Assembly (NCBI GenBank): GCA_036676175.1
Contig: JAKFDL010000087.1
Location: forward strand, 1-26,452
Length of the DNA: 26,452 bases
Direction of reading: 5' to 3'
From: Methylotenera_A sp036676175
Lineage (GTDB): Bacteria; Pseudomonadota; Gammaproteobacteria; Burkholderiales; Methylophilaceae
Shown: in pieces, positions 8,016 through 16,685 of the stretch
Numbering within the stretch: the stretch's first letter is position 1
Layout: every line of letters begins with the position of its first letter
Notes under the pieces: generated by a model
Database searches by the model: none
What the model saw: the letters and a program-made list of their open reading frames with translations, nothing else
Told to the model about the DNA's origin: nothing
Program-made: the position numbers and the translations under genes

Positions 8016-9023
8016 TTACTCGAGCTTGATATGCGCTATATTATTGCGCGAATATGGGGCTAGATTAATGGCTTTGCCATTCATATTTAAACTAGTAGCG
8101 CCTGCATTGCCTACTGTCACGTTGACCGGAGGTGTTACCTCGATACTTTCACGACTGCCTGCAAATATCGTTTTGTTATAAATTTCACGTCCACTGGTAT
8201 CAATCACATTAATCCATGTCTCTTGTGATGCATTAAACTCTAACTTCGATGTACTGACTGGCGTAGGCGGGGGAACAGGCTCTGCAGGCAAGGGAACAAC
8301 TGGTGTAGCCACTGGGACAGGATTGGGAACTACGGCTGCAGGATTGGCAGCACCTGCTGGCGCAGTGGCAGCTGGGGGCGGTATTGCCGAATCTGCGGCT
8401 GGCGGTAAAGTTAACTCGATAGAAGGTTGTGATAGCGATGCCGGTTGCGGTGTACGTTCTGCTGCCGGTAAAGCAGGCTCCGGCAAGGCTTCAGTCGTTG
8501 AGATTTCCGTACTTGTGCTGGGGTTAGTGGGGCTAGGTTTTTGAATATAGTTTTGATAAAACAGCCAAATACCTAAAGCCAGCAATGCCAATAATCCCGC
8601 CCACAGATAACTGCTGACTTTGGGTTTGTCACCACTGGTCACTTGCATATTGGTTGCGGGCTTCACTGTCATTTCATGCCTCGTGTTGCTGGGTACAATG
8701 ACGATGTAAGCATCCAACAAAGGTTCTGCATTTATTTTAAGCAACTTGGCATAATTACGAATAAAGCCACGCACGATCGTCGGTTCAGGTAGCTTTTCAA
8801 ACTGATCTGCTTCTATCGCTTCAATTTGTTTTGGGCCTAGCCTTAATTTACTGGCAACATCTTGAACGGATAAACCTTGCGTCTCGCGCGCGAGACGCAA
8901 CGCTCCGCCGCAGCGTGAACGACGATACGCTGCATCATCTACAACCTGAACGGGGGTTGCAGGCGCGATAGTTTCAACTTGTCTTATAGGTTCTTCTTTA
9001 GAAGTTTTAGGTTTGTGGGCCAT
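8016..9023 (-). CDS. rodZ: RodZ-like helix-turn-helix membrane protein (DUF4115 C-terminus)
   Basis: RodZ links the MreB cytoskeleton to the cell-wall elongation machinery. The 335-residue protein has an N-terminal HTH_25-type domain (about residues 37-105; LRLARETQGLSVQDVASKLR, IEAIEADQFEKLPE, VRGFIRNYAKLL), one membrane segment (about 138-156, SYLWAGLLALLALGIWLFY), a long Pro/Ala/Thr-rich periplasmic linker (about 162-265), and a C-terminal beta-rich DUF4115 domain containing TWINVIDTSGREIYNKTI. This architecture and the position before ispG match RodZ (YfgA) neighbourhoods. Residues 1-36 are a polar extension that is not part of the fold. AAGGTGA lies well placed before the ATG. The role in cell shape is inferred from architecture and synteny. 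Confidence 0.88.
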   Translation of the reverse strand: MAHKPKTSKEEPIRQVETIAPATPVQVVDDAAYRRSRCGGALRLARETQGLSVQDVASKLRLGPKQIEAIEADQFEKLPEPTIVRGFIRNYAKLLKINAEPLLDAYIVIVPSNTRHEMTVKPATNMQVTSGDKPKVSSYLWAGLLALLALGIWLFYQNYIQKPSPTNPSTSTEISTTEALPEPALPAAERTPQPASLSQPSIELTLPPAADSAIPPPAATAPAGAANPAAVVPNPVPVATPVVPLPAEPVPPPTPVSTSKLEFNASQETWINVIDTSGREIYNKTIFAGSRESIEVTPPVNVTVGNAGATSLNMNGKAINLAPYSRNNIAHIKLE

Positions 9024-9040
9024 GAGATCACCTTAAAATT

Positions 9041-9070
9041 AATGTAGCAACTTATGGAAAATACTACATT
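9041..9070. repeat. Inverted repeat in the rodZ upstream gap
   Basis: AATGTAG (9041-9047) and CTACATT (9064-9070) are exact reverse complements around a 16-base centre. They lie 18-47 bases before the rodZ-like start, in the 100-base gap after pilF. This could be an operator or a leader hairpin; a seven-base match in AT-rich DNA may also be chance. Confidence 0.4.
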
Positions 9071-9123
9071 TATGCAATGCTGATATACAGCCAATTGATT
9101 AGGCTAAGCTGATTAAAACGCAT

Positions 9124-9909
9124 TTACTTACCACTTAGCAGCATGCGCGTTTGCTCAGAATTTGGATATTGCTGACGCAACTGCAGCGCGTAACTGGAAG
9201 CACTGTCTTTGTCACCTAAAACGCGCGCTATTCTAACGCCTAACCATAGTGTTTCTGCATTAGGCCTGGCTACTAGCGCATTTTGTAAAGTCCGTTTTGC
9301 AGTGATTGAATCACCGCGCTTAAATTGAATCTCAGCCAATTGCGTAGCTGCAGAATGTGTCAGAGGTTCGATTTGCAACGCTTTATTCAGATAAATTTCT
9401 GCATTCGTCAAATCATTTTTACGTGCCGAGCAAATGCCCGCATTGGCATAAGCTAGGTTTGGTGTACCGTACAGTGGATTTTTGACCGCTTCCAGAAAAT
9501 GTTTAATGGACTCATCATAACGTTTCCTGCTGCATAAAAAACCGCCATAGTTATTGTGGGATTCTGAATTTTTGGGTTGCAACTCGATTGATCTTTTATA
9601 GTTAGCCTCGGCTTTAGCATCTTCATCCAGCGCCGCATACAACAAACCCAACCCATTGTAAGCCGGCGCGTAACTTGGATCTATTTCTGTAGCTTCGTTA
9701 AATTCACTGAGTGCGATTTCATATTTACCTTGCTCTAAATATGCAGCCCCTAAATCCACATGCGCTCTTGCCCGCTCGGTCAACGCAGTGACGTTATAAC
9801 TATCTTCCTTGTTACCTGACCTACTTTTTTCTGGCGCTACGCACCCACTAAGCAGCATAGTTAAAGCTATTAAAATCCAACTCTGTGCTTTCCAACTTAG
9901 TCTGTTCAT
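9124..9909 (-). CDS. pilF: Type IV pilus biogenesis/stability lipoprotein PilF (PilW), TPR protein
   Basis: PilF/PilW is an outer-membrane lipoprotein that pilots the PilQ secretin in type IV pilus assembly. The 261-residue protein starts with a lipoprotein signal (hydrophobic WILIALTMLLSGC; lipidated Cys23). The mature part is a TPR array: VDLGAAYLEQGKYEIALSEF, YAPAYNGLGLLYAALDEDAK, SHNNYGGFLCSRKRYDESIK and NAGICSARKNDLTNAEIYL, then further helical pairs. Length and domain order fit PilF. It overlaps rlmN by four bases (ATGA) and stands between rlmN and rodZ, the common betaproteobacterial arrangement. No other pilus gene is in the window, so the pilus role is a family assignment. Confidence 0.9.
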   Translation of the reverse strand: MNRLSWKAQSWILIALTMLLSGCVAPEKSRSGNKEDSYNVTALTERARAHVDLGAAYLEQGKYEIALSEFNEATEIDPSYAPAYNGLGLLYAALDEDAKAEANYKRSIELQPKNSESHNNYGGFLCSRKRYDESIKHFLEAVKNPLYGTPNLAYANAGICSARKNDLTNAEIYLNKALQIEPLTHSAATQLAEIQFKRGDSITAKRTLQNALVARPNAETLWLGVRIARVLGDKDSASSYALQLRQQYPNSEQTRMLLSGK

Positions 9910-11021
9910 GCCACTGCCTCTATAGGAATACCTTTTAATGTACGTTTCGTTTTATCCAACACCTTGCCTGCCAGTTGACCGCAAGCTGCGTCAATATCAT
10001 CGCCCCTTGTTTTTCTGACGGTCACGATATAGCCTGCTTGCATTAAAATATCACGGAACACGCGAATATGGCTAGGTTTAGATGTTTGATAACCGCTGTT
10101 AGGAAACGGATTAAACGGGATTAGATTAAGCTTGCACGGCACATTTTTGATCACTTGCAACAATTCATGGGCATGCTCAACCGTATCGTTCACGCCATCC
10201 AGCATCACATATTCAAATGTCACAAAGTCACGTGGCGCTTTTTCCAAGTAGCGATTGCAAGCGGCCATTAATTCTTTAATCGGGTATTTTTTATTGATTG
10301 GCACTAATACATCGCGTAGTGCGTCGTTAGGTGAGTGTAAGCTCACCGCTAACGCAACTGGGCAATCCTCTTTAAGCTTATCCATGGCAGGCACAATTCC
10401 GCTTGTGGAAAGCGTGACACGGCGGCGACTTAAGCCATAGGCGCTATCATCCAGCATAATCTGCATGGCGGTGACGACATTTTCATAGTTTGTCAGTGGC
10501 TCACCCATGCCCATCATCACTACGTTGCTGATAATACGGTCATTCGCAGACAGCAAGTCATAACCAGACTCATTGCGCAGCGACTTATTGGCAATCGCCA
10601 GCTGACCGATAATTTCCGACACACTTAGATTGCGGTTAAAGCCTTGCGCACCCGTACTGCAAAAGGTACACGCTAGCGCACAACCGACTTGACTAGAGAT
10701 ACACAGCGTACCGCGATCATCCTCTGGAATAAATACTGTTTCGACACTATTTGCTGCGCCACTTTTATCGTCTGTACCTATCAGCCATTTCCGTGTGCCA
10801 TCATTAGACACTTGCTCTAACTGTACATTAGGCAGTGTAATTTCGGCATCGAGTGCCAATTTGTCACGCAAACTTTTGGCAATATCCGTCATTTGTGTAA
10901 AATCATGCACGCCAAAATGATGTATCCAGCGCATCAATTGCTTGGCGCGAAAAGGCTTCTCGCCGATACTGATGAAGTATTCGGCGAGTTGTGATTGATT
11001 AAAATTCAATAAATTAATCAA
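9906..11021 (-). CDS. rlmN: Dual-specificity 23S rRNA / tRNA adenine-C2 methyltransferase RlmN
   Basis: RlmN is a radical-SAM enzyme that makes 2-methyladenosine at 23S rRNA A2503 and in some tRNAs at A37. The cluster motif is CALACTFC (Cys114, Cys118, Cys121), followed by STGAQGFNRNL. The SAM-binding GMGEPLTNYENV, SLHSPND and the second catalytic cysteine in GDDIDAACGQLAG (Cys347) are all present. Length is 371 residues, as expected. The start is a TTG at 11021: the residues after it (INLLNFNQSQLAEYF) align with the usual RlmN N-terminus and the next Met is 30 residues in, so an internal ATG is unlikely. AAGG lies about 9 bases upstream. The gene follows ndk by 37 bases. Confidence 0.97.
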   Translation of the reverse strand: MINLLNFNQSQLAEYFISIGEKPFRAKQLMRWIHHFGVHDFTQMTDIAKSLRDKLALDAEITLPNVQLEQVSNDGTRKWLIGTDDKSGAANSVETVFIPEDDRGTLCISSQVGCALACTFCSTGAQGFNRNLSVSEIIGQLAIANKSLRNESGYDLLSANDRIISNVVMMGMGEPLTNYENVVTAMQIMLDDSAYGLSRRRVTLSTSGIVPAMDKLKEDCPVALAVSLHSPNDALRDVLVPINKKYPIKELMAACNRYLEKAPRDFVTFEYVMLDGVNDTVEHAHELLQVIKNVPCKLNLIPFNPFPNSGYQTSKPSHIRVFRDILMQAGYIVTVRKTRGDDIDAACGQLAGKVLDKTKRTLKGIPIEAVA

Positions 11022-11058
11022 CTAGTTAACCTTAAAAATATCAACAACTAGCAGTAAA

Positions 11059-11463
11059 TTAACCAAAGAAATATTTGATTTCAATGGCAGCATTTTCAGC
11101 AGAATCTGAGCCATGCACCGCGTTTGCATCAATGCTTTCTGCAAAGTCAGCGCGAATCGTGCCTGCTGCGGCTTCTTTTGGGTTAGTCGCACCCATCAAG
11201 TCGCGGTTTTTCAATACAGCGCCTTCACCTTCCAGGGCTTGAATCATTACTGGACCAGAAATCATAAATTTAACTAGATCGTTAAAAAATGGGCGAGCCG
11301 CATGCACCGCATAAAAGCCTTCTGCTTCTGCCTTAGTTAATTGTGTCATTTTTGCCGCAACGATTTTTAAACCTGCATTTTCAAAACGGGTGTAAATTTG
11401 ACCAATCACGTTTTTTGCAACTGCATCTGGTTTGATAATGCTAAGGGTGCGTTCTACTGCCAT
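11059..11463 (-). CDS. ndk: Nucleoside diphosphate kinase
   Basis: Ndk transfers the gamma phosphate of ATP to other NDPs through a phosphohistidine. The protein begins MAVERTLSIIKPDAVAKN (ATP-site Lys11) and holds the active-site motif NAVHGSDSAENA with His117. GGAG sits six bases before the ATG at 11463, which decides this start over an in-frame codon at 11475 that would add four unconserved residues. The protein is 134 residues and ends at IKYFFG, several residues short of the usual 140-143; the missing part is the variable tail after the last helix and not the catalytic core. It is the first gene of the minus-strand block that runs to der. Confidence 0.96.
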   Translation of the reverse strand: MAVERTLSIIKPDAVAKNVIGQIYTRFENAGLKIVAAKMTQLTKAEAEGFYAVHAARPFFNDLVKFMISGPVMIQALEGEGAVLKNRDLMGATNPKEAAAGTIRADFAESIDANAVHGSDSAENAAIEIKYFFG

Positions 11464-11756
11464 GAATAACTCCAAAAGATTTGATAAAAATAAATATTAA
11501 AATGAACAACTTAGAAAGAGCATTATTTTAACATTTTTGTAGGCTTTGATAAACCAAAAATAATAATCTTCCTTTAATGCAAACTTATAGCATTCTTATG
11601 GCACAGCCTCTACTTGGTAGTTCATATCGGTTCATTAATTCCTACAAGATTATCCGAATCTGTCCTATACGCGTCATCGGTTAATTTAACTAATATTCGC
11701 AAGACATCAGTTCAAACCAAAGGCTGAGTTCAAATATTTAAATATGGAGAATGACG

Positions 11757-12062
11757 ATGAGTAGCGTAAATTCCAACCCACTTTTTTCAGTAACTACGGG
11801 GCTATTAATGGCTGCCGCCGTCTTTGCATTGAGCAGCCCAGCCAGTGCTGACGAAGAGTTTTACGGAACGATTGAAAATCGCCCAACTGAAAATCCAGGC
11901 ATTTGGGTTGTCAGTGGACAACAAGTAGAAGTGACTGACAGTACTAAAATCGACAATGATCACGGCCCGTTGGTAGTCGGCTCGTGCGTTGAAGTTGAAC
12001 ATAAAAAAGGCGTGGTAAAAGAAATTGAATCAGCCAAGCCCGCCAAATGCGGTAAAAAATAG
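11757..12062 (+). CDS. Small exported protein, DUF5666-like
   Basis: A 101-residue protein with a clear signal peptide: MSSVNSNPLFSVTTGLLMAA, then AVFALSSPASA with likely cleavage before DEEFYG. The mature part of about 70 residues (EEFYGTIENRP, GIWVVSGQQVEVTDSTKID, GPLVVGSCVEVEHKKGVVKE) reads as a small beta barrel of the DUF5666/OB-fold kind often found in periplasmic proteins of unknown function. Two ATGs are in frame at 11751 and 11757; the GGAGA at 11745-11749 is properly spaced only for the second, so I used that. A strong terminator follows. The gene stands alone between the divergent ndk and the fhc cluster. The family assignment rests on pattern resemblance. Confidence 0.75.
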   Translation: MSSVNSNPLFSVTTGLLMAAAVFALSSPASADEEFYGTIENRPTENPGIWVVSGQQVEVTDSTKIDNDHGPLVVGSCVEVEHKKGVVKEIESAKPAKCGKK

Positions 12063-12081
12063 TAAATCACTTTTCTTTTTA

Positions 12082-12110
12082 ATAAAAAAGGGCTTCGTGC
12101 CCTTTTTTAT
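12082..12110 (+). terminator. Rho-independent terminator after the DUF5666-like gene
   Basis: GGGC (12090-12093) pairs with GCCC (12099-12102) around a TTCGT loop. The stem is extended by six A:T pairs (12084-12089 with 12103-12108), and the 3' arm is itself a run of six T. It lies 20 bases after the stop, and is symmetrical enough to work in both directions. It separates this gene from fhcB. Confidence 0.88.
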
Positions 12111-12190
12111 TTTGCGATTCCTGTTCCTCCACTAAATACAGGTCAAAATCAAAAGCATGAATCGCGCGAATTGTGGCAAAATCTAGGCTG

Positions 12191-13393
12191 ATGAAATCTT
12201 CCAGCTTAAATGCCACACAATTAATTGCCACCTGCCCTGGCTGCGGTTTACTGTGCGATGACATTGTGCTGGAAATTACCAATAATCAACTGGAAGTCAT
12301 CAATTCTAACTGTGCAAAAACAGTTGCGTTTTTTGAGCAAAACTTAGCTGAAAACTCACCGCAGATTGCTGGCAAGCCAGTCACTCTGCAAGCAGCTATT
12401 CTAAAGGCAACCCAAATTTTAAAGCAGGCCCAAAAACCAATATTCACTGGCTTAGGCACAGATGTGCAAGGTTTTCGTGTCATGTATCATTTATCTCAGA
12501 AAATCAATGCTAAGCTTAGCCACATGAACGCCACCAGCATGGCACGCAACCTAAAAGTGTTGCAAAGCACGGGTTGGCAAACTACTACACTTACTGAAGT
12601 TAAAAACCGTGCCGATTTGATTGTATGCATAGGTAGCGATTTGTTAAGCCATAACGCACGCTTTTTTGAGCGGTTTGTGGATGTGGATGGCATGTTTGTA
12701 ACAGCCAAAAATCGGCAAGTGATTGTATTGGGCGAAGCTAGCAATCATGGCACTAATAGTGATGCCCTGCAGGCCGCATGGATATTGCCCTGCAGCACAA
12801 CTGATTTGCCTTCGATGACTATAGCGCTACGTGCTTTAGTGGCTGGCAAGCGTCTTAAAGCCACAGAAGTTGCAGGAGTAAAAATAAGCGACTTGCAAAC
12901 ACTGGCTGATAAGCTAAAAACGGCCAAATATGCAGTGCTGACATGGGTTGCGAAAGATTTGGATTTTAATCATGCCGAATTGACTATTCAAAATATCACT
13001 GAAATAGTGGCGTCGCTCAATAAAACAACGCGTGCGGCTGGTTTACCCCTTGGCGGCAGTAATGGCGACACCAGCGCCAATAACGCACACACTTGGCTGA
13101 GCGGTTTGGCTTTAAATGATGAACAGACAGAACATGATGCGATGTTGTGGGTAAATAGCTTCAGTCCAGAACAAATGCCACCAAAAACTGATAAGCCATT
13201 AATTATCGCTGGCAATTCTAATATCAAATGCCAATCGGACGTATTTATCCCCATCGCCACGCCTGGCTTAGATTGTAGCGGCACTTTATTCAGGGTGGAT
13301 TCATCGGTAGTGTTGCCGCTTAAAAAGGTGCGCGAGAGTGACTTGCCAACATTAGCTCAAGTAATCAGCCAAATCGAGGCGCAGCTCAAATGA
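12191..13393 (+). CDS. fhcB: Formyltransferase/hydrolase complex subunit B (FmdB/FwdB-like)
   Basis: FhcB is the FwdB/FmdB-like subunit of the formyltransferase/hydrolase complex, which methylotrophs use to release formate from formyl-H4MPT. The N-terminus has CPGCGLLCDD (Cys15, Cys18, Cys22) and a further Cys41, the pattern used for a [4Fe-4S] cluster in formylmethanofuran dehydrogenases. The region where those enzymes hold the Cys that ligates molybdenum or tungsten reads AKLSHMNATSMARNL here, with no Cys, consistent with a non-redox role. The middle shows a dinucleotide-like FTGLGTDVQGFRVMYHL. I chose the ATG at 12191, with TAGG just upstream, over a GTG at 12173 with no ribosome site. It overlaps fhcA by four bases and is the first gene of the fhc operon. 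Confidence 0.92.
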   Translation: MKSSSLNATQLIATCPGCGLLCDDIVLEITNNQLEVINSNCAKTVAFFEQNLAENSPQIAGKPVTLQAAILKATQILKQAQKPIFTGLGTDVQGFRVMYHLSQKINAKLSHMNATSMARNLKVLQSTGWQTTTLTEVKNRADLIVCIGSDLLSHNARFFERFVDVDGMFVTAKNRQVIVLGEASNHGTNSDALQAAWILPCSTTDLPSMTIALRALVAGKRLKATEVAGVKISDLQTLADKLKTAKYAVLTWVAKDLDFNHAELTIQNITEIVASLNKTTRAAGLPLGGSNGDTSANNAHTWLSGLALNDEQTEHDAMLWVNSFSPEQMPPKTDKPLIIAGNSNIKCQSDVFIPIATPGLDCSGTLFRVDSSVVLPLKKVRESDLPTLAQVISQIEAQLK

Positions 13394-15072
13394 TTACTCA
13401 CTTAAAAAATGGTAAGTTGTACGACCCTGCACACAATAAAAATGGTGTGGTTGAGGATATTTACATTCGTGATGGACGGATTGTCGCCAAGCCAAGCCAT
13501 GCTGAAAAAATTAATCAAGCATATGATTTAGCTGGGAAAATTGTGATGGCTGGCGCAATTGATATGCACAGCCATATTGGTGGCGGCAAGGTGAATATTG
13601 CACGCATGATGTTGCCAGAGTTCCAAATTAAACAGGCTCAGGAAACAAAAAATTATACTGAACCTGAAGCGCATATCTGCACGCCCAATTGCAGTCATAA
13701 CGCTACGCCGAATACGAGTGAAACCGGTTTTAGATACATCGAGATGGGTTACACCGCCGCATTTGAACCTGCCATTTTGCCGATTAACGCGCGCCAAGCC
13801 CATCTAGAAATGGCCGATACTCCGATGATCGACAAGGGTGGCTACGCCATGCTGGGCAATGATGATTACTTTTTACGGCTATTAAGCCAAAAAGCGGACC
13901 AAAAAGTAATCAATAACTACGTCGCTTGGACGCTACATGCTACGCAAGCCATCGGCATTAAAGTGGTGAATCCGGGTGGTATTTCCGCATTCAAATTTAA
14001 TCAGCGCAGGCTGGATTTAGATGAACATAACGTGCACTACCAAGTAACGCCGCGCGATATCTTAAAAAGTTTAAGCCGTGCAGTGCATGATTTAGGCATC
14101 GCTAAGCCGCTGCATGTGCATTGCAACAACTTAGGCGCGGCGGGTAATTTTCAAACAACACTCGACACCATGGGCGCCTCCGATGGCGTGCCGATGCATT
14201 TGACACATATCCAATTCCACAGTTACGGCACAGATGGCGATAAAAAGTTTTCATCCGCCGCGGCGCAAATCTCCGAGGCGCTTAATAAAAACAAACACAT
14301 CACAGCAGATGTGGGACAAATCCTGTTTGGTCAAACCGTAACTGCCTCTGGTGACAGTATGATGCAGCACTTAAACGCCAAACATGCAAACCCCAAAAAA
14401 TCGGTGATTATGGATATCGAATGTGATGCGGGCTGTGGCGTGGTGCCTTTTAAATATCGTGACCAAAACTATGTCAATGCCCTGCAATGGGCGATTGGCT
14501 TAGAGATTTTCTTGTCTGTTGAAGATCCATGGCGCATTTTCTTGACCACTGATCACCCCAACGGCGCGCCGTTTACTAGCTACCCGCACTTGATTCGCTT
14601 GCTGATGGATAAAAGCTTTAGAAATGAAGCCTTTCTAAAATTAAACCTAGACGCGCAGGCCATGAGCAATCTCACATCCCTGAATCGCGAATACAGCCTA
14701 TATGAAATTGCCATTATGACACGCGCAGGTGCAGCCAAATTAATCGGTTTAAATGACCGTGGTCATTTAGGTGTTGGTTCCGCTGCGGATATTACGGTTT
14801 ATACAGACCAACCAGATCGTGAAGCCATGTTTTCCATACCTGACTATGTGTTTAAAGATGGTGAACTAGTGGTAAAAGATGGCAAAGTGGTTAAAGTGGT
14901 ATGGGGCAAAACACATACCGCCAAACCAGCATTTGACATCGGTGTAGAGCAAGATTTAAAAAAATATTTCGATAAATATCATACGATTCAATTAGATAAC
15001 TTCAAAATATCGAATGATGAAATTGCAGAAGATGGTCATGGTAAAGTGATTACACATCAGGGTCGAGCATGA
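13390..15072 (+). CDS. fhcA: Formyltransferase/hydrolase complex subunit A (FmdA/FwdA-like amidohydrolase)
   Basis: FhcA is the amidohydrolase subunit that hydrolyses the formyl group from a formyl-methanofuran-type carrier to give formate. The 560-residue protein has the metal site of this superfamily: DMHSH (His60, His62), GIKVVNPGG with Lys191 as the likely carboxylated lysine, HVHCNN (His242/His244), LTHIQFHSYG, and TTDHPNGAPF with Asp388. ECDAGCGVVPF lies near residues 344-354. The start ATG overlaps the fhcB stop by four bases (ATGA) and its stop overlaps fhcD the same way, so the subunits are translationally coupled and probably made in matched amounts. Length and motifs agree with FhcA of methylotrophs and FwdA of methanogens. 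Metal ligands are assigned by family analogy. Confidence 0.95.
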   Translation: MITHLKNGKLYDPAHNKNGVVEDIYIRDGRIVAKPSHAEKINQAYDLAGKIVMAGAIDMHSHIGGGKVNIARMMLPEFQIKQAQETKNYTEPEAHICTPNCSHNATPNTSETGFRYIEMGYTAAFEPAILPINARQAHLEMADTPMIDKGGYAMLGNDDYFLRLLSQKADQKVINNYVAWTLHATQAIGIKVVNPGGISAFKFNQRRLDLDEHNVHYQVTPRDILKSLSRAVHDLGIAKPLHVHCNNLGAAGNFQTTLDTMGASDGVPMHLTHIQFHSYGTDGDKKFSSAAAQISEALNKNKHITADVGQILFGQTVTASGDSMMQHLNAKHANPKKSVIMDIECDAGCGVVPFKYRDQNYVNALQWAIGLEIFLSVEDPWRIFLTTDHPNGAPFTSYPHLIRLLMDKSFRNEAFLKLNLDAQAMSNLTSLNREYSLYEIAIMTRAGAAKLIGLNDRGHLGVGSAADITVYTDQPDREAMFSIPDYVFKDGELVVKDGKVVKVVWGKTHTAKPAFDIGVEQDLKKYFDKYHTIQLDNFKISNDEIAEDGHGKVITHQGRA

Positions 15073-15989
15073 TTATCAACGGGATACAAATCGACGACAC
15101 CTTCGCTGAAGCATTCAATATGCGTGGCACGCGCGTTATCATCACCGCTCAAAATCATAAGTGGGCATATCATGCCGCAAATGCTATGACAGGCTTTGCC
15201 ACCAGCGTCATAGGCTGTGGTGTAGAAGCGGGCATTGAGCGTGAATTAACTGCTGATGAAACGCCAGATGGCAGATCTGGCATCAGTATCCTAATGTTTG
15301 CCATGGGCAGTAAAGTGTTGATGCAGCAACTGGAAACACGCATGGGGCAATGCATCCTCACCTGCCCGACTGCCGCAGCGTTTGCTGGTATTCAATCTGA
15401 AGACCAGATTAATTTAGGCAAACATTTACGCTATTTTGGCGATGGTTACCAAACTTCTAAGCTCATCAATGGCGTGCGCTACTGGCGTATTCCCGTGATG
15501 GATGGCGAGTTTTTAGTGCAAGAAACCACAGGAATGGTGCGCGCCATCGGTGGTGGTAATTTTTTAATACTCGCCACGAGCCAAACCAGTGCTTTGCATG
15601 CCGCTGAAACGGCTATTGAAGCGATGAAGCAAGTTTCTAATGTGATTATGCCGTTTCCTGGCGGCGTGGTACGTAGCGGCTCTAAAGTAGGCAGCAAATA
15701 CCCCAGCATGTTTGCCTCTACCAACGATGCTTTCTGCCCCACACTCAAAGGCTTGGTTAACACTGAGTTAAGTGATGACATTGAAAGCGTGATGGAAATT
15801 GTGATTGATGGGCTGAGCTTTGACGACATTGCAAAGTCCATGAAAGTCGGCATTGAAGCGATTTGTGCTTTGAATAAAAACGGGGCCGAAGAAAGTGGCG
15901 TAAAGCGTATTTCAGCAGGTAATTACGGTGGCAAGCTGGGGCCACATCATTTCAAATTGCATGAGATTATGGGTGGGAAATCCGCATGA
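15069..15989 (+). CDS. fhcD: Formylmethanofuran--tetrahydromethanopterin N-formyltransferase (Ftr-like)
   Basis: FhcD moves the formyl group between H4MPT and the methanofuran-type carrier in the same complex. The 306-residue protein is close to the archaeal Ftr length and keeps family stretches such as NAMTGFATSVIGCGVEAGIE, ELTADETPDGRSG, CILTCPTAAAF and the C-terminal GNYGGKLGPHHFKLHEI. It overlaps fhcA upstream and fhcC downstream by four bases each. The presence of this gene shows that the host uses the H4MPT pathway for formaldehyde oxidation, which in Betaproteobacteria is typical of methylotrophs. Genes for the earlier steps (fae, mtdB, mch) are not in the window. Confidence 0.96.
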   Translation: MIINGIQIDDTFAEAFNMRGTRVIITAQNHKWAYHAANAMTGFATSVIGCGVEAGIERELTADETPDGRSGISILMFAMGSKVLMQQLETRMGQCILTCPTAAAFAGIQSEDQINLGKHLRYFGDGYQTSKLINGVRYWRIPVMDGEFLVQETTGMVRAIGGGNFLILATSQTSALHAAETAIEAMKQVSNVIMPFPGGVVRSGSKVGSKYPSMFASTNDAFCPTLKGLVNTELSDDIESVMEIVIDGLSFDDIAKSMKVGIEAICALNKNGAEESGVKRISAGNYGGKLGPHHFKLHEIMGGKSA

Positions 15990-16648
15990 TGCCGCTTACC
16001 CTTACTCTTAAAAAAAATCCACCGTTTAAAGTGGATTGCCGCAAGTTAACGCCAGATAAACTAGAAGGTTTAAGCATCAATCAAGTTCTAGAAATTACTT
16101 TAAATAATACATTTAAAGTAATTGATTTGTTTCATATTAGTGGTGATAATTTTGAACGGATTGTGTTTAAAAATAGCAACGTCCTGCTTGCCTATATCGG
16201 CCACCAAATGTCACATGGCAGCATCAAAATTGAGGGTGATTGTGGTGATTTTTTAGGTGCCAATATGCGGGGTGGCAGCATTATTTGCCATGGCAATGCA
16301 GGTGATAGAGTTGGCGACCAAATGCGCCGCGGCATGATTTTGATTGACGACAATGCTGGCGATTACTGCGGCAGTCGCATGCTGGCAGGCACTATAGGCG
16401 TGTATGGCAGGGTTGGCAATTACGCTGGTTTTGGCATGAAGCGCGGCACGATTTTACTGACTAAGTTAACTAATCTACACGCTACTCTACAAGATTGTGG
16501 CGCACATGATTTACCATTTTTAAAGCTGCTATTTAACGCGATAAAACCACTAAAATCAAAATTCTCTGCGCTAGACAGCACGCGTGTTCGGCGCTATGGT
16601 GGTGACATTGCCTGCAACGGCACGGGCGAAATTCTAGTGCTTGAATAA
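15986..16648 (+). CDS. fhcC: Formyltransferase/hydrolase complex subunit C (FmdC/FwdC-like)
   Basis: FhcC is the structural subunit with the beta-helix fold also seen in FwdC and the C-terminal domain of glutamate synthase. About residues 71-160 form five tandem repeats of 18-20 residues with the pattern G-x2-M-x2-G-x-I: IGHQMSHGSIKIEGDCGDF, LGANMRGGSIICHGNAGDR, VGDQMRRGMILIDDNAGDY, CGSRMLAGTIGVYGRVGNY and AGFGMKRGTILL. These build the turns of the helix. The 220-residue length is short compared with some FwdC proteins but normal for the bacterial subunit. The ATGATG start overlaps the fhcD stop. The ordering B-A-D-C is that known for bacterial fhc operons. Confidence 0.93.
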   Translation: MMPLTLTLKKNPPFKVDCRKLTPDKLEGLSINQVLEITLNNTFKVIDLFHISGDNFERIVFKNSNVLLAYIGHQMSHGSIKIEGDCGDFLGANMRGGSIICHGNAGDRVGDQMRRGMILIDDNAGDYCGSRMLAGTIGVYGRVGNYAGFGMKRGTILLTKLTNLHATLQDCGAHDLPFLKLLFNAIKPLKSKFSALDSTRVRRYGGDIACNGTGEILVLE

Positions 16649-16685
16649 TAAACGCTTTTAAATAACAAATAAATAGGAGTTAAAC

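Noticed and set aside
12112..12138. Possible fhcB promoter (TTGCGA and TAAATA)
   Set aside because: The spacer is only 15 bases and the -10 is poor; too weak to annotate.
12157..12186. Nine-codon upstream ORF before fhcB (MNRANCGKI)
   Set aside because: No ribosome-binding sequence precedes it and such short frames are frequent by chance; a leader-peptide role cannot be supported.
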